In this document: in pieces, positions 25,773 to 33,864 of the stretch
Numbering within the stretch: position 1 is the stretch's first letter
Layout of the letters: every line of letters starts with the position of its first letter
DNA from: Altererythrobacter sp. Root672
GTDB taxonomy: Bacteria > Pseudomonadota > Alphaproteobacteria > Sphingomonadales > Sphingomonadaceae
Reading direction: 5' to 3'
NCBI RefSeq assembly: GCF_001427865.1
Contig: NZ_LMHH01000001.1
Coordinates: forward strand, 1,302,001 to 1,366,000
Length of the DNA stretch: 64,000 nucleotides
The notes under the pieces: model-generated
Databases searched by the model: none
What the model saw: the letters and a program-made list of their open reading frames with translations, nothing else
Told to the model about the DNA's origin: nothing
Made by a program: the position numbers and the translations under genes

Positions 25773-26774
25773 TCAAAAGGCCTGAGCATGATCATCGACT
25801 TTCATCCGCTTGAACATGGTCCCTTCGCTCGCCTCGCCAAACTCCTCCACGGTGATATCAAAGCGCTCGCGCAGCGCCGCGATGATTGCGGCAACGCTCG
25901 CTTCAGGGGTTGACGCAGCTGCCGTAATGCCGATCGAACGGCAATCTTCCAGCGAACGCCAGTCGATCTGCGAAGCTTCGGCAATGAGCTGCACCGACGC
26001 GCAACCGTGAGCCCTGGCCACTTCGGCCAGCCGGTTAGCGTTGGAAGAAAACGATTCTCCGGCCACCAGCACCGCGTCTACCTGCGGAACCATCTGCTTG
26101 ACCGCGGCCTGCCGGTTGGTCGTCGCGTAGCAGATGTCGCTGCTCGCCGGGCCAACGATGTCCGGGAAGCGCGAGATTAGCGCGGTCACCACTTCGTCCG
26201 CCTCGTCAACGGAGTAGGTCGTCTGTATCGCGTAGGCCACCCCCGTGTCCGGCTCCAGACGGAGCTCAGCCACGTGTTCGATGTTCGCAACCACGCTGGC
26301 GGCCTCCTCCGGGATCTGGCCCAGGCTGCCTACGATTTCAGGATGTCCGGCATGGCCCACCAAGACCACGTGACGGCCCGCGCGGTGATGCTTGAGCACT
26401 TCGCGGTGAACTTTGGCGACCAGCGGGCAGACCGCATCGAAGTAGCGCAACTCCCGCCTCTGGGCCTCGTCAGTGACGCTGCGGGCGACGCCGTGCGCGG
26501 ACAGGATCACCACTGCGCCATCCGGGGCTTCGTCAAGCTCTTGAATGAACACCGCACCCTTGTCTTCCAGCGATCTCACGACAGCCAGATTATGGACAAT
26601 GGCGCGCCGCACGTAGACCGGCGGGCCGAACCGTTCGAGCGCATCTTCGACGGCGTCGATCGCCCTCCGGACGCCGGCGCAAAAACCGCGGGGGCCCGCC
26701 AGCAGAACGTTCAGTTGGGCGCGAGCTTGCGAGACCGCTCTGGGATCCGCGGCAGCACTGCTTCCGTGCGACAT
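25773..26774 (-). CDS. ispH: 4-hydroxy-3-methylbut-2-enyl diphosphate reductase
   Basis: Last step of the MEP isoprenoid pathway: reduces HMBPP to IPP and DMAPP using a 4Fe-4S cluster. 333 residues from ATG 26774, chosen for the strong GGAAGGAGAACG upstream; the open frame continues to 26837. Cluster ligands are in GPRGFCAGVRRAI, AVCPLVAKVH and SDICYATTNRQ; substrate-binding pieces are LSAHGVAR, VLVGHAGHPE and VAGESFSSNANRL. It sits beside a dead prenyl synthase gene and a DUF2141 gene, a setting seen in carotenoid or terpenoid loci, so it may be a second ispH copy rather than the main one. Confidence 0.93.
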   Translation of the reverse strand: MSHGSSAAADPRAVSQARAQLNVLLAGPRGFCAGVRRAIDAVEDALERFGPPVYVRRAIVHNLAVVRSLEDKGAVFIQELDEAPDGAVVILSAHGVARSVTDEAQRRELRYFDAVCPLVAKVHREVLKHHRAGRHVVLVGHAGHPEIVGSLGQIPEEAASVVANIEHVAELRLEPDTGVAYAIQTTYSVDEADEVVTALISRFPDIVGPASSDICYATTNRQAAVKQMVPQVDAVLVAGESFSSNANRLAEVARAHGCASVQLIAEASQIDWRSLEDCRSIGITAAASTPEASVAAIIAALRERFDITVEEFGEASEGTMFKRMKVDDHAQAF

Positions 26775-26840
26775 CGTTCTCCTTCCGGCCCCTACCCGCC
26801 GCGCGAAGGTACGAGACCCAAGGAAGGGCGTCCACATGGA

Positions 26841-27302
26841 CTAAAGGAGGTACCGCATCCTGACCACCTGCAGATTCCGACCAGGCGTCAATGTGAAACT
26901 GGCTTCGCCGAATTTGGGCGGGCCGAACCGCATCGGTGGATTACCCGAAAAGCCATACCCCTCGCGCGGGATTTTAGCGAACGTGTCGAGCTTTCCGTTG
27001 CCGTTCTCGTCGTGGACAACTGACAGCGCATAGCTGCCGCTTGCCAAATGGCGAAAGCTCAGCTCGCCCGCCTCGTTCGCCGCCACGCTAAGACGATGCG
27101 CCCGCGCGTCGGCCTTGCAGTCGGGGAAGTAGGCCTCGACCTTTGTTAGGCAGACATGAACCATTCCCTTGGCGTTGCGCAGATGGGAGACTTCGACAAG
27201 CAGCTCAAACTCCTGAGGCTCGGCCGCCCGCGTTACCGCGGAAGTCGCCAAGACCCCAATCAGTACGGTAGATCCGATCCCAAAAGCGGAAATTGAGCAC
27301 AT
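26841..27302 (-). CDS. DUF2141 exported protein
   Basis: 153 residues with a signal peptide (about 1-26) and one DUF2141 domain: ELLVEVSHLRNAKGMVHVCL, SGSYALSVVHDENGNGKLDT and REGYGFSGNP, all family hallmarks. The domain is a small immunoglobulin-like periplasmic fold of unknown function; in sphingomonads I recall it near carotenoid genes, which fits the adjacent isoprenoid genes. It stops 66 nt before the ispH start, same strand. Confidence 0.82.
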   Translation of the reverse strand: MCSISAFGIGSTVLIGVLATSAVTRAAEPQEFELLVEVSHLRNAKGMVHVCLTKVEAYFPDCKADARAHRLSVAANEAGELSFRHLASGSYALSVVHDENGNGKLDTFAKIPREGYGFSGNPPMRFGPPKFGEASFTLTPGRNLQVVRMRYLL

Positions 27303-27729
27303 AGTTTCACCTGTGATCGTGATGATGTCTCTGGTGGTGGCTCACGGTTACCAGCCATTTGCCTAGCCGACCATGAACCAGTTCGAGCGGGAAACCTCGC
27401 ATCCCATTGGTTGGTGCCGCCCCTGACCTTCATGATTAAGAGCGGAGCCGTGTGAACGGCGATAAGCACGACCGAAGCAGGGATCGGCCGCTCAGGTCGA
27501 GCATCCAGGTGAGCAAGCTTATCGCAGGTCTGGCGATCGACGGTTTGCTCGCATGATCGATGGCGTGTGCCGCGCGAACACTGTCGGCAGAAATATCCAT
27601 CGATGTGGCCAGTAGCACCAAGTGTGGCCAGGACTGCGATTTGATTCCCCCCTAGTCGGCCGGGAACCAATCGGGAGAGCGAGGTATTCAGAAGCCCTGT
27701 CAAATTGAACTGCACTAGAGGCTTTTGTC
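27303..27729. other. Intergenic, no supported gene
   Basis: Several overlapping minus-strand open frames exist but none has protein character. GGAAC at 27663-27667 followed 16 nt later by GTAT is a weak EcfG-like promoter candidate for the downstream stress gene. Confidence 0.4.
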
Positions 27730-28251
27730 ATGGTCATTGGTAACGACGAGTTGGATCTCAAGCGAGACTTCTGGAACGCGCTGGAGGAGAGCCAGACACT
27801 GATGCTGGGTCTCGTAGCGGACAGTGCGAAAATGCTGAGGCCGATGACCGCTCAAATCGATCGCTCTGGTCACGCCGAAGACGACAGCTTGGCAGAAATC
27901 TACTTCTTTGCCTCGCGCGAGGAGGGGGTGGGAGCGAGTCTATCGCATACCGAGAGCGAAGCTATCGCCGCATTCCAGTCGAAAGGGCATGATATCTTCG
28001 CTTCGATCCGGGGGTCGCTCGCCGTCGTCGACGATCGCGCGACGATCGAGAGGCTTTGGTCACCGTTTGCGGAACTCTACTACGAGGAGGGGAAGGCTGA
28101 TCCCAACCTCCTCTTGCTCCGCCTCGATTCAGCAACAGCCGAGGTTTGGCGAGCCGACGCGACCGGTTTTTTCAAGTCTATTGTTTTCAAGTTGCTCGGC
28201 AGGGACCCGGGATGCGCAAACCCCGAGAATCGAATTGCGATCTCCCTCTGA
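27730..28251 (+). CDS. General-stress FMN-binding split-barrel protein (pyridoxamine oxidase-like)
   Basis: 173 residues, cytosolic. A pyridoxamine 5'-phosphate oxidase-like split barrel of the 'general stress protein 26' group: FWNALEESQTLMLGLV, MRPMTAQ-type strand (MLRPMTAQID), IYFFASREEG, RGSLAVVDDRATIERLWSPF and a C-terminal strand with TAEVWRADATGFFKSIVFKL. Relatives bind FMN or related cofactors; their reaction is not established. GAGG lies about 9 nt before the ATG. Its place next to the lipocalin fits a stress-response set. Confidence 0.82.
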   Translation: MVIGNDELDLKRDFWNALEESQTLMLGLVADSAKMLRPMTAQIDRSGHAEDDSLAEIYFFASREEGVGASLSHTESEAIAAFQSKGHDIFASIRGSLAVVDDRATIERLWSPFAELYYEEGKADPNLLLLRLDSATAEVWRADATGFFKSIVFKLLGRDPGCANPENRIAISL

Positions 28252-28407
28252 CGAAAGCGGAGCGCTGAGATGTCCGCCCTTCTTCTAAACTGAGGGGCGA
28301 TCGCGGACCGCCGCCGTGTTGGCCCGAAAGCACTACTACCGCAGCCGGGCTAGCTGCAACGCGAACGGGGCCGGAACGTATTGTTCTGGAACCTTGAAGG
28401 AAATCCG

Positions 28408-28956
28408 ATGAGAAAGGCAGTTCTGGCGGGCGGTGTGCTCGGCACAACGATTTTGATGGCAGCTACTGCGCTCGTCTTGCGACGAAGGCCCGTGGGCAAC
28501 AAATCGGTTCCGGAACCTGCCAAACCTGTCGATGTCAAACGTTATATGGGCAGGTGGTATGAGCAATTCCGCTATGAAGCCTGGTTTGAAAAGGACCTCG
28601 ACGCTGTCACTGCCGACTATGGGCTAAATGACGACGGCACGGTAACTGTCGTCAACAGGGGCCGAAAGGGCGGGCCGGGTGGGCGGATTAAGCAATCCAT
28701 TGGGAACGCGAAAATTGAGGATACAGCCACCAACGCTAAACTGAAGGTCGCGTTCGTAAGACCGTTCTACGGAGACTATTGGGTGCTGGACCATGGCGAC
28801 GAGTACCAGTGGTCCATTGTTGGCGAACCATCAGGTCGTTATCTTTGGATACTCACACGAGAAACGAATCCGAACCCGGACCTGTTAGAACAGCTAAAGA
28901 ACCGCGCGCAGGAGATGGGATACGATCTTTCGTCGTTGCGGAATACCCAGCACTGA
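28408..28956 (+). CDS. Bacterial lipocalin (Blc-like), membrane-anchored
   Basis: 182 residues from ATG 28408 with AAGGA upstream. The N-terminus (LAGGVLGTTILMAATALVL) is a signal anchor with no lipobox Cys, unlike E. coli Blc, which is a lipoprotein. Lipocalin motif 1 is KRYMGRWYEQFRYEAWFEKD and motif 2 is GDYWVLDHGDEYQWSIVGEP, with ITRE-like LWILTRETNPN after it. Blc proteins bind lysophospholipids and are induced by envelope stress; that role is inferred here. Confidence 0.88.
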   Translation: MRKAVLAGGVLGTTILMAATALVLRRRPVGNKSVPEPAKPVDVKRYMGRWYEQFRYEAWFEKDLDAVTADYGLNDDGTVTVVNRGRKGGPGGRIKQSIGNAKIEDTATNAKLKVAFVRPFYGDYWVLDHGDEYQWSIVGEPSGRYLWILTRETNPNPDLLEQLKNRAQEMGYDLSSLRNTQH

Positions 28957-29027
28957 AAGCTTCTACCGACAAAGAGCATTTTGGGGTTGCGGTGACCGAA
29001 ACTCCGACACCACTCATGACCGATCGT

Positions 29028-29078
29028 GGCCGATAGCGGACGGTCCGGATTCGGGCGGTGTGGGGCGAAAAGCTGCCG
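29028..29078. repeat. Dispersed repeat copy
   Basis: GGCCGATAGCGGACGGTCCG followed by GGGGCGAAAAGCTGCC; shares GGCCGATAGCGGA and a GTCCG half-site with the copy at 24535. Confidence 0.5.
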
Positions 29079-29254
29079 GTTAGCTCGTCGACTAATCTAG
29101 CGCCGGCCATCGAGAAGGGTGGCTGGGTATTCCTGATTTCGGGGTACTGGCCTACCAACTCCAAGCCGATGAACCTGCGTTCGCGATCAATGGAAAATAG
29201 CGCTTTACCCAGACTAAGCCGAAACCCCGCCATGGCCACCCGGGCGGAGGGCGG

Positions 29255-29431
29255 TCATCGCAGAAGGCCGAGCGCCGCTCTGCCTTTTTGAGTAAGCGCC
29301 CGGCTACCGTGGCGCCGTTCGACAAGTCCCTTCCGGTGCAGTTCCTGCCAGGTACTGACGTCAATATCAGAACCGGCGGAGACGCGACGCATTGCGTTCT
29401 GTTCGCCTTGGGTTAGGGCAGAGTTGCTCAT
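29255..29431 (-). CDS. Hypothetical 58-residue winged-helix-like protein
   Basis: A short frame from ATG 29431 has a pattern typical of a winged-helix end: STWQELHRKGLVERRHGSRA then LTQKGRAALGLLR. The layout (recognition-helix-like HRKGLVERR followed by a basic wing and a final helix) is like MarR/PadR or DUF-type small DNA-binding proteins. No good ribosome-binding site is visible. It is divergent from rsgA with about 90 bp between starts. Confidence 0.42.
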   Translation of the reverse strand: MSNSALTQGEQNAMRRVSAGSDIDVSTWQELHRKGLVERRHGSRALTQKGRAALGLLR

Positions 29432-29519
29432 TGGCGCGGTATGCCACTTGTCACTTCATGATGCCACGGGGCGGATGGGCCGAAGCCGCTCGTATCGAAA
29501 TGGTCACTGCGTGACGCTT

Positions 29520-30533
29520 ATGACAATGCCGGACCCAGACCTGCTCGAACTTGGCTGGAAGTCCTTTTTCAGCGACCAGCTCTCGCCCGAGGAGCGCTCG
29601 CAACTGCAATCGGCGCGCGTAATGGCGGTCCACCGGGGGAAGCTCGCCGTGGCAGGCTCCGGTCTCGATCAATTCATCACGCCAAGTTTGCCGAACTCAG
29701 ATGCCGAGGAATACCAATTGGCAGTCGGTGACTGGCTGTTGCTCAATCCAGCGACATTGCAGATTTCACGCATCCTTCGTCGCGGCAGTCTGTTCAAACG
29801 GCGCGCGCCCGGAAGCGGCCGCAAGCTTCAACTCATCGCCGCTAATGTCGACACAGTGTTCATCGTTGCCTCGTGCAACCAGGATTTCAACCTCGCCCGG
29901 ATCGAGCGTTACCTGATCCTGGCGCGCGAAGTCGGTGTCCATCCGGTCGTCGTACTGACCAAAGTTGATCTGACCGAAAGGCCTGACGAATTTGTGGACG
30001 CCGCACGCGGTCTGCAATCCGGCCTCGATGTGGAGATCATCAATGCTCGCGATCCCCTCAGCGCCGGTTCGCTCACTGCCTGGTGCGGTATAGGTGAGAC
30101 GGTCGCGCTTCTCGGCTCTTCTGGGGTGGGAAAGTCGACCCTGATCAACACGCTCAGGGATTCTCAAGACATAGCCACGCAGGAAGTTCGGCAAGCCGAT
30201 GGCAAGGGGCGCCACACGACTACCGTGCGCGAAATGCACCGTCTCGCGCAGGGCGGCTGGCTGCTGGATACGCCCGGCATGCGTGAGCTCCAGCTAACAG
30301 ATGCGGCAGCGGGACTTGCGGCCGTTTTCGAAGATATCGTTTCCCTCGCGCAGCAGTGCAAATTTTCGAACTGCGCGCATGAAAGCGAGCCGGGATGTGA
30401 AGTGCAGAGGGCACTACAGGACGGTACCCTGGACCGGGAGCGGCTCGACCGCATGCGTAAGCTGACGGCCGAGGATGATCTAAACACACTAAACCTGGAC
30501 GAGCACCACGCGCGGCCCCAGCGCCGGCACTAA
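29520..30533 (+). CDS. rsgA: Ribosome small-subunit-dependent GTPase A
   Basis: Late 30S maturation factor with a circularly permuted GTPase. 337 residues from ATG 29520 (alternatively 29526); upstream codons in the open frame are not protein-like. An OB-fold lies at about 30-100, then G4 VLTKVDL, G1 GSSGVGKSTLINTL, G2 region GKGRHTTTVREMH and G3 LLDTPGMRE, in the permuted order. The C-terminal zinc knuckle CKFSNCAHESEPGCEV is intact. A His-rich C-terminus follows. It stands alone. Confidence 0.93.
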   Translation: MTMPDPDLLELGWKSFFSDQLSPEERSQLQSARVMAVHRGKLAVAGSGLDQFITPSLPNSDAEEYQLAVGDWLLLNPATLQISRILRRGSLFKRRAPGSGRKLQLIAANVDTVFIVASCNQDFNLARIERYLILAREVGVHPVVVLTKVDLTERPDEFVDAARGLQSGLDVEIINARDPLSAGSLTAWCGIGETVALLGSSGVGKSTLINTLRDSQDIATQEVRQADGKGRHTTTVREMHRLAQGGWLLDTPGMRELQLTDAAAGLAAVFEDIVSLAQQCKFSNCAHESEPGCEVQRALQDGTLDRERLDRMRKLTAEDDLNTLNLDEHHARPQRRH

Positions 30534-30711
30534 TGCCGCCCAGTTGTTGGGGTTCGCGACCAATGCAGCTGCAAGGAACTGTAATGTCGTCAGTCTCGCG
30601 CTCGTCACTTTCCGGTACAGCTAGCTTTTGCCAAAAAGCGGTCGTGAAGCCGACGCGACTAACGCCCTCAGGCGGTATGGCGCAGTTGCCCTTACAATCC
30701 CGACATACCGT

Positions 30712-31560
30712 TTAGTCGAACACCACCGTCCGATTGCCGTTCAAGAACACGCGGTATTCAAGGTGTGACTTGACCGCTCGCGCCAACACGCCGCGTTCGA
30801 CATCTCGCCCCCTGGCGACAAGCTCATCAGGCGTTTCTCGATGGCTAACGACCGCTACGTCCTGAGCGATGATTGGCCCTTCATCGAGGTCGGTCGTCAC
30901 GTAGTGGCTGGTCGCACCGATTAGCTTCACGCCGCGATCATAGGCCTGATGGTAAGGCTTCGCGCCCTTGAAGCCGGGCAGGAACGAGTGATGGATGTTG
31001 ATGCAACGGCCCGACAGGAACGCGGTCAACTCGTCCGAAAAGATCTGCATGTAGCGTGCGAGCACGACCAGTTCTGCACCGCTTCGCGTCACGAGGTCTT
31101 TGATCTGCGCTTCCTGCTGAGGCTTCGTTTCCTTGGTGATCGGCAGGTAGTGATAGGGAATGTCCTGGATCAGTGAGGTGGTCAGCGCTTCGCGGGGATG
31201 ATTGCTGATCGCCGCAACCACCTCCATGTTTATCTCGCCGATGCGCATGCGATAGAGCAAGTCGCCGAAAGCGTGGTCGAACTTGGATACCAGCAGCACG
31301 ACCTTCGGCACGTAGCCGGGCGAACGCCACCGGCACTCCATTTCACACTCGCTTGCGATGGGCGCAAATCCGGTTTGCAACTCGTCGACAGGTGTCGTGC
31401 CTTTGAACTCGGCTCGCAGGAAAAAGCCCGCACTGATCGGGTCGGTGTATTGCTGCAGGTCTACGATGTCGGCGCCGCTAGCCGTCAGGAACGTCGAGAC
31501 TCTTGCGACCAGGCCGGGCCGGTTCTTGCACGATAGCGCAAGGGTGAAGGTATCTTTCAC
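30712..31560 (-). CDS. purU: Formyltetrahydrofolate deformylase
   Basis: Hydrolyses 10-formyl-THF to THF and formate, balancing one-carbon pools and feeding PurT. 282 residues. An N-terminal ACT domain (about 5-85: LALSCKNRPGLVARVSTFLT) is followed by a formyltransferase catalytic domain with the triad region INIHHSFLPGFKGAKPYHQA and HYVTTDLDEGPIIAQD. Length and motifs match PurU closely. No operon partner is seen. Confidence 0.93.
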   Translation of the reverse strand: MKDTFTLALSCKNRPGLVARVSTFLTASGADIVDLQQYTDPISAGFFLRAEFKGTTPVDELQTGFAPIASECEMECRWRSPGYVPKVVLLVSKFDHAFGDLLYRMRIGEINMEVVAAISNHPREALTTSLIQDIPYHYLPITKETKPQQEAQIKDLVTRSGAELVVLARYMQIFSDELTAFLSGRCINIHHSFLPGFKGAKPYHQAYDRGVKLIGATSHYVTTDLDEGPIIAQDVAVVSHRETPDELVARGRDVERGVLARAVKSHLEYRVFLNGNRTVVFD

Positions 31561-31844
31561 AGGGACATTCTCCGTCGGAACCTAGTCTAGCGCGTCCGTC
31601 TTTGGGACCTAGCCCGTGACGTGCGAGGCTGATCTCTTCGCAATTCCAAGCAGGTACTTTTTGATCCTATAATACCCCCAGGCCAGGCAGGGGAGTGCTG
31701 ATGACACTTGATCGGCTCACGCATCGGCTCGGAGCTCGAAGTCGGGACGATCCACGATGCCCATTACATGCATCGCGATCCAGCACTCGGCAAAGCAGCC
31801 ATCCAAAAGCTCGAAGGGAGAGTGATTTCTCCCAACTAAGCGCC

Positions 31845-31901
31845 CAACCGTCTCGGACGCGTCCAGTTCAATCAGGGAAAAATGCTGAAAAACCCTGGTA
31901 G
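31845..31901 (+). repeat. 57-bp repeat, copy 2
   Basis: Partner of 16038-16094 (51 of 57 positions). The copies part at the end of CTGGTAG, where this one continues as CGGAGG. Confidence 0.8.
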
Positions 31902-31907
31902 CGGAGG
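31896..31907 (-). repeat. Short duplicate of the tRNA-Met 3' end (att-like)
   Basis: TGGTAGCGGAGG equals the 3' end (including CCA) of the tRNA at 33155-33231. With that tRNA it brackets the DUF2971 gene. It could be the outer attachment-site remnant of a small integrated element; 12 nt is short for proof. Confidence 0.35.
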
Positions 31908-32096
31908 GGCGCTCATGCCTTAACCGTACACTTGCTTGCTGTAGGGTTTAGCGTGGTGCTCCGGTAGATAGGCACACCCAATCGTTGACTAGCCCGCGTG
32001 AACGCGACAGCATTTCCGGAGGCAATATGGGCCTGGATTGGGGCGCTCCGCTAGTGCTGGCGCACGTTCGGTTACCGACACCATAAGGGGGGCTTC

Positions 32097-33074
32097 TTGG
32101 CGATTGATCCCAAACTGCGCGAGCTGCTGGAGCTGCTCTTTTGCTACGACAGGGAACGGGTGAAGACGGTCAAGGAGGAAAAGAGACTTATTGCTCATTA
32201 CACGACCGCCGACACCGCGATGAAGATCATCAGTGGCCGCACGCTCTGGCTGCGAAACGCCGGGGTGATGAACGATTACATGGAAATTCAGTACGGGAGG
32301 TCGGTGATCGAGCCAGTCCTAAGGGGACAAACTGGCAAGCGGTTCTTTGCCCTGCTCGACGGCGTCAAGTGGGGGCTGGGCCAGAGGGTTCAACGGCAAT
32401 TCGCGGAGCACTGCGAACACGCCCGCGAGACGGTATTCATGACTTCGCTGAGCGAACACGATCAGACCGATGCCCTAGGCAAATTGTCGATGTGGCGGGC
32501 ATATGGTGGGCCAGTGAGTGGGGTGGCACTCCTGTTCAAGGGCGACGTCGTCGATCTCGAATTGGAGCCAAGCCTCGAAATAAGTGCCAGCCCGGTACTC
32601 TACGGTGGGCCCGAGAGATTTGACGCCGAACTACAGAAAGTGGTGAAGGGGTTGGAGGCGAGGTCTGATCTCCTAAAGGAGTTCGAACCGGATCATCTCC
32701 TCTCCGTATGCGGAGCGCTCCTGCAATTTTCGATGTTCTCTATCAAACATCCGGGGTTTGCCGAGGAATGCGAATGGCGATTTGTTCATCGGCCTTTTGA
32801 ATTTGCAGCCGCCCATGTAACTTCGCAGACCGTTACCGTGAACGGCATTCCCCAAACGATTTACGAGGTGCCATTTCACAATCCGGCACGAGGTCCGCTT
32901 TATGACCTCCCTCAACTCAACCTGGATGAGATATTGGAGGGAATAATCATCGGGCCCTGTCATTACCCGGAAACCGTCTTTCGTGCCTTTGTCGATGCAA
33001 TGCAGAGCGCCGGTATCACCGACCCCGAACGCCGCATTCGCGTTTCAAATATCCCGCTTCGACAGCAATGGTAG
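32097..33074 (+). CDS. DUF2971 domain protein
   Basis: 325 residues from a TTG with AAGGGGGG upstream. DUF2971 features: LIAHYTTADTAMKIISGRTL and WLRNAGVMNDYMEIQYG at the start, then VFMTSLSEHDQTDALGKLSM WRAYGG and EECEWRFVHRPF. DUF2971 proteins are common in accessory and defence-type islands; some show similarity to ADP-ribosyl or toxin-like folds, but no reaction is established. It is flanked by a tRNA on the right and a copy of that tRNA's 3' end on the left, suggesting acquisition. Confidence 0.82.
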   Translation: MAIDPKLRELLELLFCYDRERVKTVKEEKRLIAHYTTADTAMKIISGRTLWLRNAGVMNDYMEIQYGRSVIEPVLRGQTGKRFFALLDGVKWGLGQRVQRQFAEHCEHARETVFMTSLSEHDQTDALGKLSMWRAYGGPVSGVALLFKGDVVDLELEPSLEISASPVLYGGPERFDAELQKVVKGLEARSDLLKEFEPDHLLSVCGALLQFSMFSIKHPGFAEECEWRFVHRPFEFAAAHVTSQTVTVNGIPQTIYEVPFHNPARGPLYDLPQLNLDEILEGIIIGPCHYPETVFRAFVDAMQSAGITDPERRIRVSNIPLRQQW

Positions 33075-33154
33075 CGAACCGCAACGCCGCAAAAGTATTG
33101 CGACGCGAAGCCCCTCAAAGGCCTATAAGATACTGATATCTAATGATTTTTCCG

Positions 33155-33231
33155 TGGTAGCGGAGGAGGGACTCGAACCCCCGACACGCGGATTATGATT
33201 CCGCTGCTCTAACCGGCTGAGCTACTCCGCC
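33155..33231 (-). tRNA. tRNA-Met (CAT), probably elongator
   Basis: 77 nt with encoded CCA. Acceptor arm GGCGGAG/CTCCGCT, D-loop region TAGCTCAGCCGGTTAGAGCA, anticodon stem GCGGA/TCCGC around ATCATAA with CAT at the anticodon position, and a GGTTCGAGTCC T-arm. CAT could also be tRNA-Ile2 read after lysidine modification, but the body matches elongator Met as I remember it. Confidence 0.93.
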
Positions 33232-33297
33232 CCAAGGGCTTTCGGTCGCGGTTGAACCGCGGCAAGGCGGCGCATTTAGGGCGGACCTGCGGCGCGG

Positions 33298-33864
33298 TCA
33301 ACCGCGGAATGACCAAGATTTGAGGTGGTCCCAAGGACCGCCTCTCCAGGCGTGGAGAGCGAGGCCCGCGAAGGCGAAATCGCGCGTGGGGAACTCGCTT
33401 TCCAGCTCGCCCTGCAACGCCCTTGCCTCCGCAGACGCTACCTTGTTTTGGATCGTGATGTGGAGCTTGGGAACACCCAGGTCCTGCGCACTGAGCAGGC
33501 CGTACAGCCGCTCTGCAAGGTCCTGACGCAGGGACAGCAACTGCGGGGACATGACCTCTAGAGCCGTTCCGCCGGCAAACCGCAGCACTCCTGACAGTCT
33601 TGCCTGCGGTGGCCGATTGCATCGGGCGCTATCCTTCAGGAGCTCGCGCAGTTCGCCTTCGCTCGATGGTGGCAGCGAATGGAACAGCGTGACGTGCGCG
33701 GGGACTTGGTTGCGCTCGGGCGGATAGTGCTGGCGGCGGAGCTTGTCCGCGAAGGCCTGCACGTCGCCGGGCAGGACCGCGGTGACGATCAGGGGCGCCC
33801 CGCCCGCTGGCAGCGGCGCCGCCGTCGCTACATCTCCCCGCGGGCGCGGCGAATGGCGAACCAC
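33298..33864 (-). CDS. 2'-5' RNA ligase family (2H phosphoesterase) protein
   Basis: 188 residues from a GTG at 33864; the start is uncertain because it lies inside the mltG 3' end (37-nt overlap), and a later start near LIVTAVLPGDV is possible. Two HxT/Sx motifs of the 2H fold are present: PAHVTLFHSLP and KLHITIQNKV. Such enzymes cut cyclic or 2'-5' phosphodiesters in RNA or nucleotides. Typical length is 170-190 residues. It probably shares the mltG transcript. Confidence 0.82.
   Translation of the reverse strand: MVRHSPRPRGDVATAAPLPAGGAPLIVTAVLPGDVQAFADKLRRQHYPPERNQVPAHVTLFHSLPPSSEGELRELLKDSARCNRPPQARLSGVLRFAGGTALEVMSPQLLSLRQDLAERLYGLLSAQDLGVPKLHITIQNKVASAEARALQGELESEFPTRDFAFAGLALHAWRGGPWDHLKSWSFRG

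Larger units (their letters stand above)
31561..32096. other. Intergenic, repeat-bearing, no supported gene
   Basis: Contains the 57-bp repeat (31845-31901) that runs into a 12-nt match to the nearby tRNA-Met 3' end at 31896-31907. The short plus-strand frame at 31695 is not convincing. Confidence 0.5.

Noticed and set aside
31695-31901. Plus-strand frame of 68 codons before the DUF2971 gene
   Set aside because: It runs through the 57-bp repeat, has low-complexity Ser/Arg content, and has no clear start signal.
32097-33231. A full prophage or integrative element at tRNA-Met
   Set aside because: No integrase, structural or replication gene lies in the 1.25 kb between the tRNA and its short 3' copy.
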